This document shows, piece by piece, positions 35,804-44,996 of a stretch of 64,000 bases of DNA. The translations under genes were made by a program, and so were the position numbers. Under the pieces are notes generated by a model, which saw nothing but the letters and a program-made list of their open reading frames with translations, did no database searches and was not told the origin of the DNA. The DNA is from JADLGL01 sp963732865. GTDB taxonomy: Bacteria > Pseudomonadota > Alphaproteobacteria > Rhizobiales > Kaistiaceae. Location: positions 434,001-498,000 of the forward strand of contig CAVTBC010000001.1 in assembly GCA_963732865.1 (NCBI GenBank), written 5' to 3'. Numbering within the stretch: position 1 is the stretch's first letter; each line of letters begins with the position of its first letter.

Positions 35804-36529
35804 CTAGCGAAGCTGTTCGAGCAGGAGCTTGGCCTTCGCTCCGCCCTGATCCGTCAGGGCCTTGCGTCCCCCGGCCGCGTAGGCGGCGACAGCGCGAAGA
35901 AGCGCGGCCAATTCGCCGACGGCGCTGTGATCGAACCGCGCATAAGCGCCGCGGGTCAGCCGCGCGATTTCGCGGAAGGCGGCCTCAACCTTGGCGTTAC
36001 GCCCTTCTTGAAAGATGAACACCGGAACGCCGAGAAGGCCGAGTTCCCCCGCCTTGGCGCAGACCGCATCGACGTCTTCCTCCATAGCATCGCCGACGAA
36101 GACCATCGCCTGAACGCGCTGCTTCTGCGTCTCGCGGCGCGCGTGGGCCAGAACTTTGCCGATCTGGGTGTAGCCGCCGCGCACAAGGATGCCGCTCATC
36201 AGCTCGGCCAGCGCGCGGGTATCGCTGATCCAGCGGCTCGCCCGGCATTCGCTGAGGCCGCGATAATAGAGGAGTTGGACATCGAGGCCGCCGACCTTGC
36301 CGGCCTCCTGGAACATCTCGCTCTGGATCTGGACCGCGGAATCCCAAGTCGGCTGGCGGCTCATCGTGGCGTCGAGGGCGAAGATCAGGCGGCCGCGCCG
36401 GCCCGGCGTCGGCGTCACGGCCTTGGCCTGGGCCAGAAACGCCTCTATCTCACCGCTGGTCGACTGGACCTCGGTCTTGGCCCTGGTCGCGGGGCGGGTC
36501 TCGGGTTCCGTTGGCGATATCTTGCTCAT
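35804..36529 (-). CDS. VWA (von Willebrand A-type) domain protein
   Basis: 241 residues from the ATG at 36529. The longer frame upstream is only the complement of panC. The N-terminus is Thr/Pro/Glu-rich. The domain opens with RLIFALDATMSRQPTWD, a MIDAS-like DxTxS, and proceeds through VQLLYYRGLSEC, MVFVGDAMEEDVD and GVPVFIFQEGRNA. Cytoplasmic, no signal peptide. The ligand is unknown. Co-directional with the DnaJ-like gene and divergent from panC. Confidence 0.84.
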   Translation of the reverse strand: MSKISPTEPETRPATRAKTEVQSTSGEIEAFLAQAKAVTPTPGRRGRLIFALDATMSRQPTWDSAVQIQSEMFQEAGKVGGLDVQLLYYRGLSECRASRWISDTRALAELMSGILVRGGYTQIGKVLAHARRETQKQRVQAMVFVGDAMEEDVDAVCAKAGELGLLGVPVFIFQEGRNAKVEAAFREIARLTRGAYARFDHSAVGELAALLRAVAAYAAGGRKALTDQGGAKAKLLLEQLR

Positions 36530-36643
36530 CGCAGCCCTAAGGTGGCGGCACTTGCGGGGCCTTGCCAAGAGTAAGATGGCACTTTGCCGTTCGCGCGCAA
36601 TGCCCGCGCATTCGCATTCTTGGCATCGCAGCAGGTCGCTATC

Positions 36644-37480
36644 ATGATTCCAGTCGACGAAACCGTCACCGCAATTCGCCAACGCGCCGCCGACTGGCGC
36701 CGTGTCGGCGAAACGATCGCCTTGGTACCGACCATGGGCGCGCTCCATGCCGGCCATCTGGCGCTGGCTGAGGCGGCGCGTGGGCGTGCGGATCGCGTCG
36801 TGGTTTCGATCTTCGTAAACCCGACGCAATTCGGCGCCAATGAGGATTTCTCAGCCTATCCCAGAGACTTGGACGGCGACCTTGGCAAATTGAGTCCGGC
36901 CGCCGATGCGGTCTTCGCGCCCGGCAAGGATGAGATGTACCCGGCCGGTTTTGCCACGACGGTGAGTGTCGCTGGTCCCGCGATCGGGCTGGAAAGCGAT
37001 TTCCGGCCCACCCATTTCGCAGGGGTCGCGACCGTCGTCGCCAAGCTGCTGCTGGCCGTCGGCCCGGATGCCGCCCTGTTCGGCGAAAAGGACTATCAGC
37101 AATTGCTGGTGGTGAAGCGCCTCGTCGCCGATCTCCGCCTGCCCGTAGAGATCGTCGGGCATCCCACGGTCCGCGAAGCCGACGGTCTCGCCCTCTCGTC
37201 ACGCAATGCCTATCTGAGCGCAGGCGAGCGGCGTCTCGCCCCTCAACTGCATCAGCATATCGCGGCGGCGGCAGCAGCGATCCGGCGTGGCGAACTGGCC
37301 GCGACCGCAATCGAGGAAGCTCGGGCAGGCCTTATGGCAGCCGGCTTCGACGTCGATTATGTGGCGTTGCGCGACGCCGAGACGCTTGCCGAGGTGACGG
37401 ATCGTGCTAGCGAAACGATGCGTATTCTCGTCGCGGCCCGGCTGGGGCGGACGCGGCTGATCGACAACGTTCCCCTCTAG
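36644..37480 (+). CDS. panC: Pantothenate synthetase
   Basis: 278 residues from the ATG at 36644. Joins pantoate and beta-alanine with ATP in coenzyme A synthesis. Visible motifs are VPTMGALHAGHLAL (HIGH-like), VVSIFVNPTQFGANEDF, FRPTHFAGVATVVAKL, LFGEKDYQQLLVVKRL and ALSSRNAYLSAGER. panB is not beside it, so the genes are split here. The stop overlaps the convergent nnr gene by 4 bp. Confidence 0.95.
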   Translation: MIPVDETVTAIRQRAADWRRVGETIALVPTMGALHAGHLALAEAARGRADRVVVSIFVNPTQFGANEDFSAYPRDLDGDLGKLSPAADAVFAPGKDEMYPAGFATTVSVAGPAIGLESDFRPTHFAGVATVVAKLLLAVGPDAALFGEKDYQQLLVVKRLVADLRLPVEIVGHPTVREADGLALSSRNAYLSAGERRLAPQLHQHIAAAAAAIRRGELAATAIEEARAGLMAAGFDVDYVALRDAETLAEVTDRASETMRILVAARLGRTRLIDNVPL

Positions 37481-38994
37481 GAGCGCTCGGACAGTCCGGC
37501 GAGCACGGCCGGCACCGCCTCCGGCAAATCCTCGGCGATCAGGCCGGGGCCGCACCGGGCCGCCGCCTCACCGTGGATCCATACTGCCGCGGCGGCGGCA
37601 TCGAGCGGCAGCATACCCTGCGCCAAGAGGCCGCCCACGAACCCCGCCAAAACGTCGCCGGAACCCGCCGTCGCCAGGGTCGGCGGGGCATTGTCGCTGA
37701 TGATGGCGCTGCCGTCCGGCGAGGCAACGACCGTATCCGGCCCTTTGAGAAGAACGGTGGCGCCGGAGCGTTGTGCGGCGACGCGAGCGCGGTCCAGACG
37801 CGAGCCGGTAATATCCGGCACAAGGCGCGCGAACTCGCCGTCATGCGGCGTGATGATAACGGGGCCAGACGCGCGCTCTATGGCAGCCAGGAGGCGGCGT
37901 ATTTCCCCGGCAAAGCTAGTCAGCGCGTCGGCGTCGAGCACTGTCGCACGGCCCGCCGCGAGCACCGTTTCGACCAATTGCCGCGTCTCCTCTCCGACGC
38001 CGAGGCCGGGGCCGAGGATGACCGCATTGAAACGCTTGTCGTCGAGGATGGCGCGCAGTCCCTCGTGGCCGTCCATCGGCCGCAACATGATTCCGGTCAG
38101 GTGCGCGGCATTGGCGGCAAGCGCCTCTGGCGATGACGCCACCGTCACCAGTCCGGCGCCGATACGCAGCGCGCCGGCGGCGGCGAGGCGGGCGGCGCCT
38201 GTCCGATAGGATGGTCCGGAAACGACCAACGCATGGCCACGGCCATATTTGTGGCCGCCGGATTGCGGTCGCGGCAGGGCTGGCAGCCAGAGCGGCGGCC
38301 GATTGAGAAAGGCCGCCGGTTCGATCGCCTCGAGCGTCGCCGCCTTGATGCCAATGTCTGCAACCGTCACCGCTCCACAGCGGAGCCGCCCGGGGAGCAG
38401 GACGTGGCCCGGTTTGAGGCGAAAGAAGGTGACCGTTTCGTCGGCCTCGACCGCGGTTTCCCCAACCGTGCCGCCCGCGCCTTCGACGCCGCTGGGCAAA
38501 TCGACCGCGACGATTTGTGCGCCCGATCGATTGACCGCCCCAATCAGCGCGATCGCCTCGTCGTCGAGCGGGAGGCGGATGCCGGCGCCATAGAGGGCAT
38601 CGACGACGAGGCCCGCTCCAGTAATCGCCTCCGGCGTCGCGCGGACGACGACACCGGCAAACCGGCTCGCCGCGATCGCCGCGTCGCCCTTGAGCCGGGC
38701 GCGCGCGCCGTGGAGGGCGAGCGTCACACGATAACCCGCCTCGCGGAGCAGGCGCGCCGCCACCCAGCCGTCGCCGCCATTGTTGCCCGGACCGGCAAGG
38801 ACGACGATAGGCCGGCCGCGCCAGCGGCGCGCTGCAGCCTCGGCGATCGCCGCACCGGCGCGCTCCATGAGCCAAACGCCCGGCGTTCCGCCCTCAATTG
38901 TGATGCGATCGGCGGCAGCCATTTCGGCCGGCGTCAGCAGTTCTAACCCTGCGGGGGCGGATATGCCGCGTCGTTTTGATTGCAAATTAGGCAT
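37477..38994 (-). CDS. nnr: Bifunctional NAD(P)H-hydrate repair enzyme (epimerase plus dehydratase)
   Basis: 505 residues. The N-terminal half (about 20-225) is a YjeF_N epimerase: VVLAGPGNNGGDGWVAARLL and VDALYGAGIRLPL. The C-terminal half (about 235-500) is the ADP/ATP-dependent dehydratase: GHALVVSGPSYRTGAARLAA, VITPHDGEFARL and the catalytic GSGDVLAGFVGGLLAQG. Repairs damaged NADHX and NADPHX. The start at 38994 faces glnB divergently; the 3' end meets panC. Confidence 0.94.
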   Translation of the reverse strand: MPNLQSKRRGISAPAGLELLTPAEMAAADRITIEGGTPGVWLMERAGAAIAEAAARRWRGRPIVVLAGPGNNGGDGWVAARLLREAGYRVTLALHGARARLKGDAAIAASRFAGVVVRATPEAITGAGLVVDALYGAGIRLPLDDEAIALIGAVNRSGAQIVAVDLPSGVEGAGGTVGETAVEADETVTFFRLKPGHVLLPGRLRCGAVTVADIGIKAATLEAIEPAAFLNRPPLWLPALPRPQSGGHKYGRGHALVVSGPSYRTGAARLAAAGALRIGAGLVTVASSPEALAANAAHLTGIMLRPMDGHEGLRAILDDKRFNAVILGPGLGVGEETRQLVETVLAAGRATVLDADALTSFAGEIRRLLAAIERASGPVIITPHDGEFARLVPDITGSRLDRARVAAQRSGATVLLKGPDTVVASPDGSAIISDNAPPTLATAGSGDVLAGFVGGLLAQGMLPLDAAAAAVWIHGEAAARCGPGLIAEDLPEAVPAVLAGLSERS

Positions 38995-39099
38995 TTGCCT
39001 AGACCTTGGGCTGCCTTATTGGGCCGCTATCATATTCAATGAGGGCGCCACTGCCCAAATTCCGCTCACCGGTTTGGCCCGGTTCGGGCCCCCGTCAAT

Positions 39100-39115
39100 G
39101 GCACGCCTTCTGCTT
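39100..39115 (+). promoter_or_regulatory. Sigma-54 (RpoN) type promoter upstream of glnB
   Basis: TGGCAC-GCCTT-CTGCT at 39100-39115. The invariant GG (39101-39102) and GC (39113-39114) are exactly 10 bp apart as required, with one mismatch (CTGC for TTGC). The element ends 64 bp before the glnB start. A sigma-54 promoter on glnB-glnA fits NtrC-regulated nitrogen control known in alphaproteobacteria. I did not find a clear NtrC site. Confidence 0.65.
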
Positions 39116-39178
39116 TGGTGGCACCACCAGGCCTCGGGCCGTCGCGTAAGTGGAATCACCCTTTCTGAAAGCGGAGAC

Positions 39179-39517
39179 ATGAAGAAAATCGAGGCGATTA
39201 TTAAGCCGTTCAAACTCGACGAGGTCAAAGAGGCGCTGCAAGACGTTGGCCTGCAAGGCATCACAGTTACCGAGGCCAAGGGATTTGGCCGCCAGAAGGG
39301 CCACACCGAGCTCTATCGCGGCGCCGAATATGTCGTCGACTTCCTGCCCAAGGTCAAAATCGAAATCGTTCTGAACGACGAGATGGTCGAGCGCGCCGTC
39401 GATGCGATCCGCAAGGCGGCCCAGACGGGCCGCATCGGCGACGGAAAAATATTCGTATCCACAGTCGAAGAGGTCGTGCGCATCCGTACCGGCGAGACCG
39501 GCACCGACGCGATCTGA
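39179..39517 (+). CDS. glnB: Nitrogen regulatory protein P-II
   Basis: 112 residues from the ATG at 39179, with GGAG upstream. The start MKKIEAIIKPFKLDEVKEAL, the T-loop GAEYVVDFLPK with the uridylylation Tyr51, and the C-terminal GKIFVSTVEEVVRIRTGETG are canonical. It senses 2-oxoglutarate and ATP/ADP, signals to NtrB and GlnE, and lies 77 bp upstream of glnA in the classic glnBA arrangement. Confidence 0.97.
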   Translation: MKKIEAIIKPFKLDEVKEALQDVGLQGITVTEAKGFGRQKGHTELYRGAEYVVDFLPKVKIEIVLNDEMVERAVDAIRKAAQTGRIGDGKIFVSTVEEVVRIRTGETGTDAI

Positions 39518-39594
39518 TATAGACAACGCCATACGCTGCCTGCCGTGCGCTCCGGCGCATGGTTGGCTGTGCCAAAAACAATCGAGGGATGGAG

Positions 39595-41001
39595 ATGACA
39601 GCGAAAGAAATACTGCAGCGCATCAAGGCGGAGGACATCAAATATGTCGATTTCCGCTTCACGGACCCGCGCGGCAAATGGCAGCACGTAACCTTCGACC
39701 GGTCACTGGTCGATGAGGAGGCTCTGACCGAGGGCATCATGTTCGACGGCTCCTCGATCGCCGGCTGGAAGGCGATCAACGAGTCGGACATGAACCTCCT
39801 TCCCGACGTCTCGACTGCGACGCTCGATCCGTTCTTTGCGCATTCGACGCTGTCGATCGTCTGCAATGTGATGGAGCCGCTGACCGGCGAACCCTATGGA
39901 CGCGATCCGCGCAGCATCGCCGTCAAGGCCGAGGCCTATCTGAAGCAAACCAAGATCGGCGACACTGCCTTCTTCGGCCCGGAAGCCGAGTTCTTTGTCT
40001 TCGACGATGTCCGCTACTCGGTGACGCCCTACAACACCGGCTTCCTGATCGACGACGTCGAGCTGCCGACCAATTCCTACACGGCGATGGAAGGCGGCAA
40101 TCTCGGTCACCGCATCAAGACCAAGGGCGGCTATTTCCCGGTGCCGCCGATGGACTCGGCGCAGGACATGCGCTCCGACATGCTGGCCGCGATGGAAGGC
40201 ATGGGCGTCAAGGTCGAGAAGCACCATCACGAGGTTGCCTCCGCCCAGCACGAACTCGGCATGAAATTCGGCACGCTGGTGACGATGGCCGACCATCTGC
40301 AGGTCTACAAATACTGCATCCACAATGTCGCCCAGTCCTACGGCAAGACGGCGACCTTCATGCCGAAGCCGGTGTTTGGCGACAACGGCTCCGGCATGCA
40401 TGTGCATCAGTCGATCTGGAAGGGCGGCAAGCCGGTCTTCGCCGGCAACCAGTATTCCGACCTGTCGGAGACCTGCCTCTTCTACATCGGCGGCATCATC
40501 AAGCACGCCAAGGCGCTCAATGCCTTCACCAACCCGACCACCAATTCGTACAAGCGCCTGGTGCCAGGTTACGAAGCGCCGGTGCTTCTCGCCTATTCGG
40601 CGCGCAACCGCTCGGCCTCGTGCCGCATCCCGTTCACCTCTTCGCCCAAGGCGAAGCGGGTCGAGGTGCGTTTCCCCGATCCGGGTGCGAACCCGTATCT
40701 CGCCTTCTCGGCGATGCTGATGGCCGGCCTCGACGGCATCCAGAACAAGATCCACCCCGGCCAGCCGATGGACAAGAACCTCTACGATCTGCCGCCGAAA
40801 GAACTGAAGAAGATCCCGACGGTGTGCGGCTCGCTGCGCGAAGCTCTGTCGAGCCTCGACAAGGACCGCGCCTTCCTCAAGGCCGGCGGCGTCTTCACCG
40901 ACGACCTCATCGACAGCTATATCGAGCTGAAGATGGAAGATGTGATGCGGTACGAAATGACCCCGCATCCGGTCGAATTCGACATGTACTATTCGGTCTG
41001 A
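39595..41001 (+). CDS. glnA: Glutamine synthetase type I
   Basis: 468 residues from the ATG at 39595, with GAGGGA upstream; the ATG at 39589 has no usable spacing. Type I beta architecture: VDFRFTDPRGKWQHVTFD, MFDGSSIAGWKAINESDM, the metal-ligand GPEAEFFVFD, NGSGMHVHQS and the adenylylation region NLYDLPPKE with its Tyr. Assimilates ammonia; activity is likely controlled by GlnE-type adenylylation and PII. A strong terminator follows at 41027. Confidence 0.97.
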   Translation: MTAKEILQRIKAEDIKYVDFRFTDPRGKWQHVTFDRSLVDEEALTEGIMFDGSSIAGWKAINESDMNLLPDVSTATLDPFFAHSTLSIVCNVMEPLTGEPYGRDPRSIAVKAEAYLKQTKIGDTAFFGPEAEFFVFDDVRYSVTPYNTGFLIDDVELPTNSYTAMEGGNLGHRIKTKGGYFPVPPMDSAQDMRSDMLAAMEGMGVKVEKHHHEVASAQHELGMKFGTLVTMADHLQVYKYCIHNVAQSYGKTATFMPKPVFGDNGSGMHVHQSIWKGGKPVFAGNQYSDLSETCLFYIGGIIKHAKALNAFTNPTTNSYKRLVPGYEAPVLLAYSARNRSASCRIPFTSSPKAKRVEVRFPDPGANPYLAFSAMLMAGLDGIQNKIHPGQPMDKNLYDLPPKELKKIPTVCGSLREALSSLDKDRAFLKAGGVFTDDLIDSYIELKMEDVMRYEMTPHPVEFDMYYSV

Positions 41002-41026
41002 ACGGACCGGATTCTCGAGGCAACGG

Positions 41027-41050
41027 GCGCCGCCTTCGGGCGGCGCTTTT
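41027..41050 (+). terminator. Rho-independent terminator after glnA
   Basis: A perfect 8-bp GC stem (GCGCCGCC / GGCGGCGC) with a TTCG tetraloop, followed by TTTT. It lies 25 bp after the glnA stop and 12 bp before the convergent valS stop, so it may also act on valS transcripts, though the opposite side lacks a clear T-run. Confidence 0.9.
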
Positions 41051-41061
41051 GCGTTTGAGGC

Positions 41062-43818
41062 CTAGCCCAGCCGCTCCACCGCGGCGCTGAGCTTGTCGCG
41101 GTGGGCGACCGCCTCGTCGCGCTTCTCGCGCTGCTCCTCGATGATCTCCATCGGCGCCTTTTCGAGGAACTGCTCGTTCTCGAGCTTGGCGTTGAACTTG
41201 GCGATCTCCTTGCCGACCTTCTCTAGTTCCTTGCCCAGGCGTCCCTTCTCGGCGGCCATGTCGATGACGCTGGAAAGCTGCAAGCAGGCGGTCGCATCGC
41301 CGACGACGATCTGAACCGTCTCCGGCACAGGCACGGCAGCGAAGGCAATGTCCTCGGTGCGGGCGAGCCGGGCGATGGCGGCGCGATGCGGTTCGACGCG
41401 CGCGGCAACGCCCCCCGTGCCGACGATGGTCAGCGGCACCTGAGCCGCGACCGGCACGTTCATCTCGGTGCGGACCGAGCGGACCTGGCTGACCAACTCG
41501 ACGACCCAGTTCATCTCGTCCGCCGCGGCGGCGTCCTCGAAGTCGAGGGTCGGCCATTCGCTGACGACGAGAAGCTTGTCGCGCGGCGTGCCCTCCGGCG
41601 CGGTGCGCTCCCACAGCTCTTCGGTGACGAAGGGCATGAAGGGATGTAGCAGCTTCAGGATGTGATCGCGGACGAAGGCGGCGACGGCCCGCGTCTCGGC
41701 CTTTGCCGCGCCGTCCTCGCCGGTGAGGAGCGGCTTGATCAGTTCGACATACCAATCGCAATAGGTGTTCCAGGTGAAGCGGTAGATTGCGGCGGCTGCG
41801 TCGGCGAAGCGGAACTCCGCGAGCGCGGTATCGATCGCCGTCTGCGCCCGCGCCGCTTCGGTGAGGATCCAGCGGTTGACGGTTTCGGTGACGGAGGCCG
41901 GATCGAAATCCGCCGGCAATTCGCAGCCATTCATCTCGGCGAAGCGCGACGCATTCCACAACTTGGTCGAGAAATTGCGGTAGCCTTCGATGCGCGAACG
42001 CGCCGGCTTCACGTCGCGGCCGGGGGTCGCCAGCGCCGCCATGGTGAAGCGCACCGCGTCGGCGCCGAAGGCGTCGATCAACTCCAGCGGATCGACAACG
42101 TTGCCCTTCGACTTCGACATCTTCGCGCCCTTCTCGTCACGAACGATGCCGTGGATGTAGACGACAGGGAACGGTTCGATGTCGGTGAAATGGAGGCCCA
42201 TCATCATCATGCGGGCGACCCAGAAGAAAATGATGTCGAAGCCGGTGACGAGGACGCTGGTCGGGTAATAGCGCTCAAGCTCGGGCGTCTTCTCCGGCCA
42301 GCCGAGCGTGGAGAACGGCCACAGCGCCGACGAGAACCAGGTATCGAGAACGTCGGGATCGCGCATCAGAAAATCGGCGCGGGCCTCGGGATCGGCGGCC
42401 ATGCGGCGCGCCTCTTCGTCCGTGATGGCGCCCTCGACGACATAGTGGCCAAGCGCTTCGCCGACGGCCTCTTCCTCCGTCTCGGCGACGAAGACCTTGC
42501 CGTCCGGTCCGTACCATGCCGGGATCTGATGGCCCCACCAAAGCTGCCGCGAGATGCACCAGGGCTGGATGTTCTCCATCCAGTCGAAATAGGTCTTCTC
42601 CCAGTTCTTCGGGACGATCTTCGTGCCGCCAAGGCGCACCGCGTCGATTGCCGGCGCAGCCAACGTCTTGGCGTCGACATACCATTGGTCGGTGAGGAAC
42701 GGTTCGATCGGCACCCCCGAACGGTCGCCATGGGGCACGGAATGGACATGGTCCTCGACCTGCTCGAGTAGGCCCCTCTCCTCCATCATCGCGACGATGC
42801 GTTCGCGCGCCGCGAAGCGATCTAGGCCGTTCAGCGCGGCGATGGTGGCGGTCAGTTCGTCGCTCGGCGGAACGTCGGCGAGGAACGCCTCACTGTCGGC
42901 GAGGACGACATTCGCCTCGACGTCGAAGATGTTGATCTGGTCAAGGCCGTGGCGGCGGCCGACCTCGAAGTCGTTGAAATCATGCGCCGGGGTGATCTTC
43001 ACGGCGCCGGACCCCGCTTCCGGGTCGGCATATTCGTCGGCGACGATCGGGATGCGGCGACCGACCAGCGGCAGGATGACATGCTTGCCGACGAGATCCT
43101 TGTAGCGCTCGTCGTCGGGATGAACGGCAACGCCGGTGTCGCCAAGCATGGTCTCGGGCCGCGTGGTGGCGACCGTTATGAAGCGGTCCGTGCCTTCAAT
43201 CGGATAGCGGAAATGCCAGAGATACCCCGGCAGTTCGATCTGCTGCACCTCAAGATCGGAGATCGCCGTCTGCAGCTTCGGGTCCCAATTGACCAGCCGC
43301 TTGTCGCGGTAGATCAGGCCCTCGGTGTAGAGTTGGACGAAGACCTTGAGCACGGCCTTAGACAGGCCCTCGTCCATGGTGAAGCGCTCGCGCGACCAAT
43401 CGCAGGAGGCGCCCAGCCGTTTCAGCTGATTGACGATGAGGCCGCCGGATTCGGCCTTCCATTTCCACACCTTCTCAATGAAGGCGTCACGGCCGATGTC
43501 GCGGCGGCCCGGCTCCTGCCGCTCCATCATCTGGCGCTCGACCACCATCTGTGTGGCGATGCCGGCATGGTCGGTGCCCGGCTGCCACAAGACGTCGAAG
43601 CCGCGCATGCGATGTTGGCGGACAAGGATGTCCTGCAGGGTATCGTTGAGCGCGTGGCCCATATGCAGCGAGCCGGTGACGTTCGGCGGCGGGATGGCAA
43701 TCGAGAACGCCGCAGCGCCCGGCTTGGCGCCAGCGCCGGCCTTGAAGGCGCCCGCCTCTTCCCACAGCGCGCTTACGCGCGGCTCGACGCTTGCCGCGTC
43801 ATAGGTCTTGTCCAGCAT
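41062..43818 (-). CDS. valS: Valyl-tRNA synthetase
   Basis: 918 residues from the ATG at 43818; the extra upstream frame has no similarity. Class I motifs: PPPNVTGSLHMGHALNDTL (HIGH) and KMSKSKGNVVDPLELIDAFG. The editing domain (about 190-330) is present, as is the C-terminal coiled-coil arm (last 65 residues, from VIDMAAEKGRLGKELEKV). Lies near popZ, as is usual in Hyphomicrobiales, but here two small YkgJ-type genes intervene. Confidence 0.96.
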   Translation of the reverse strand: MLDKTYDAASVEPRVSALWEEAGAFKAGAGAKPGAAAFSIAIPPPNVTGSLHMGHALNDTLQDILVRQHRMRGFDVLWQPGTDHAGIATQMVVERQMMERQEPGRRDIGRDAFIEKVWKWKAESGGLIVNQLKRLGASCDWSRERFTMDEGLSKAVLKVFVQLYTEGLIYRDKRLVNWDPKLQTAISDLEVQQIELPGYLWHFRYPIEGTDRFITVATTRPETMLGDTGVAVHPDDERYKDLVGKHVILPLVGRRIPIVADEYADPEAGSGAVKITPAHDFNDFEVGRRHGLDQINIFDVEANVVLADSEAFLADVPPSDELTATIAALNGLDRFAARERIVAMMEERGLLEQVEDHVHSVPHGDRSGVPIEPFLTDQWYVDAKTLAAPAIDAVRLGGTKIVPKNWEKTYFDWMENIQPWCISRQLWWGHQIPAWYGPDGKVFVAETEEEAVGEALGHYVVEGAITDEEARRMAADPEARADFLMRDPDVLDTWFSSALWPFSTLGWPEKTPELERYYPTSVLVTGFDIIFFWVARMMMMGLHFTDIEPFPVVYIHGIVRDEKGAKMSKSKGNVVDPLELIDAFGADAVRFTMAALATPGRDVKPARSRIEGYRNFSTKLWNASRFAEMNGCELPADFDPASVTETVNRWILTEAARAQTAIDTALAEFRFADAAAAIYRFTWNTYCDWYVELIKPLLTGEDGAAKAETRAVAAFVRDHILKLLHPFMPFVTEELWERTAPEGTPRDKLLVVSEWPTLDFEDAAAADEMNWVVELVSQVRSVRTEMNVPVAAQVPLTIVGTGGVAARVEPHRAAIARLARTEDIAFAAVPVPETVQIVVGDATACLQLSSVIDMAAEKGRLGKELEKVGKEIAKFNAKLENEQFLEKAPMEIIEEQREKRDEAVAHRDKLSAAVERLG

Positions 43819-43985
43819 TTTCCGGGTGTTACCGCTATCGATAGGGGCTTGGTCGTAGTCGGACGCGCGATGACAAGTCAACACACCGGCGCCCGGTCGG
43901 CTTGGCCCACCCCAATGCTCTATGATATAATTAGGAACTTGGCGGCGCATGCAGATCGCGCCCGCCCTCCGCGGATGGAGGTCGC

Positions 43986-44402
43986 ATGGCTGTCAAGGAA
44001 ATCCAGTCGGTTCGCGCTCGAAATTGTGGCGATTGCAGCCTCTGCTGCAAACTGTTGGCGGTCGAGGAACTCGCCAAGCCGTCGCATCGTTGGTGTTCGC
44101 ACTTCGCCCCCGGGACCGGCTGCGCCATCCACGGCGAGCACCCGCATGAATGCCGCGACTTCTGGTGTCTGTGGATGCTGCAGCCCAATCTCGGCGAGGC
44201 ATGGCGGCCGAAACGGGCTCACTTCGTCCTCTACTTCATCGGTGACGGCGACCAGCTCATCGTTGATGTCGACCCCGCCCATCCGAACGCCTGGCGTCGA
44301 GAGCCCTACCACACAGCAATCATCGGCTGGGCGCGGGCCGGCGGACCGAGAGGTATGTCGGTCGTCGTCAAGATCGGCGGCCGCAGCAGCAAGATCGCGT
44401 GA
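43986..44402 (+). CDS. YkgJ-like CxxCxxCC cysteine-cluster protein (copy 1)
   Basis: 138 residues. The N-terminal cluster NCGDCSLCCKLLAVEE is the metal-binding signature of the YkgJ/UPF0153 family. Further cysteines are in HRWCSHFAPGTGCAIHG and HECRDFWCLW. No signal peptide. The family is thought to bind zinc or iron (possibly Fe-S), but its function is not settled. The next gene on the same strand is a paralogue with the same cysteine spacing; 56 bp separate them. Confidence 0.85.
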   Translation: MAVKEIQSVRARNCGDCSLCCKLLAVEELAKPSHRWCSHFAPGTGCAIHGEHPHECRDFWCLWMLQPNLGEAWRPKRAHFVLYFIGDGDQLIVDVDPAHPNAWRREPYHTAIIGWARAGGPRGMSVVVKIGGRSSKIA

Positions 44403-44458
44403 TAGCGAAATGTGCGCCCGTCGGGTTAGGTTCAATTAGGCAACGGGCCGAAGGAACA

Positions 44459-44995
44459 ATGAGCATTTCTGCCGAAAGAAATAGCGCAGACGCGACGAGC
44501 CGTGGCTGCGGCGACTGCGGCCTGTGCTGCAAGCTTCTCGCCGTCGACGAGATCGGCAAACCCGCGCACCAATGGTGCGCGCATTTCGAGCCCCGCCTGG
44601 GCTGTGCGATCTACGATACCCGTCCCTCGGCCTGCGCGACGTTCCGGTGCCTGTGGCTGACCCAGACCGAGCTCGGCCCTGAGTGGCAGCCCAAGCGCTG
44701 CCACTTCGTTCTCCATCTCGACGCGCCGCTGGCCCAGATGATCGTCACTGTCGATCAGGGCCATCCGAATGCGTGGAAGCAGGCCCCGTTTCACGAGACG
44801 CTCCGGACCTGGGCGGCACGCGGGCTCGCCGAGGGGCTGCAGATTGTCGTCAAGGTCGGCCGGCAGGTAGTCGCGGTTCTGCCCGACCGCGACGTCGATC
44901 TCGGCACGCTTGCAGAGGGCCAGAGCATCAAGCTGTCGCGGATTACGACGGCCGAAGGCGTCGGGCTGGTGGCGGAGATCGTCTCGGCCGACTGA
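44459..44995 (+). CDS. YkgJ-like CxxCxxCC cysteine-cluster protein (copy 2)
   Basis: 178 residues from the ATG at 44459, with AAGGA upstream. GCGDCGLCCKLLAVDEIGKPAHQWC aligns residue for residue with copy 1, and GCAIYDTRPSACATFRCLW repeats the second cysteine block. It is about 40 residues longer at the C-terminus (from VAVLPDRDVDLG), a region copy 1 lacks. Tandem duplication is the simplest explanation. It is convergent with popZ, with 1 bp between stops. Confidence 0.85.
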   Translation: MSISAERNSADATSRGCGDCGLCCKLLAVDEIGKPAHQWCAHFEPRLGCAIYDTRPSACATFRCLWLTQTELGPEWQPKRCHFVLHLDAPLAQMIVTVDQGHPNAWKQAPFHETLRTWAARGLAEGLQIVVKVGRQVVAVLPDRDVDLGTLAEGQSIKLSRITTAEGVGLVAEIVSAD

Positions 44996-44996
44996 C

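Noticed and set aside
38780..39178. N-terminal extension of glnB (133 extra codons)
   Set aside because: The extension is antisense to nnr and covers the sigma-54 promoter; the standard PII start with a ribosome site is at 39179.
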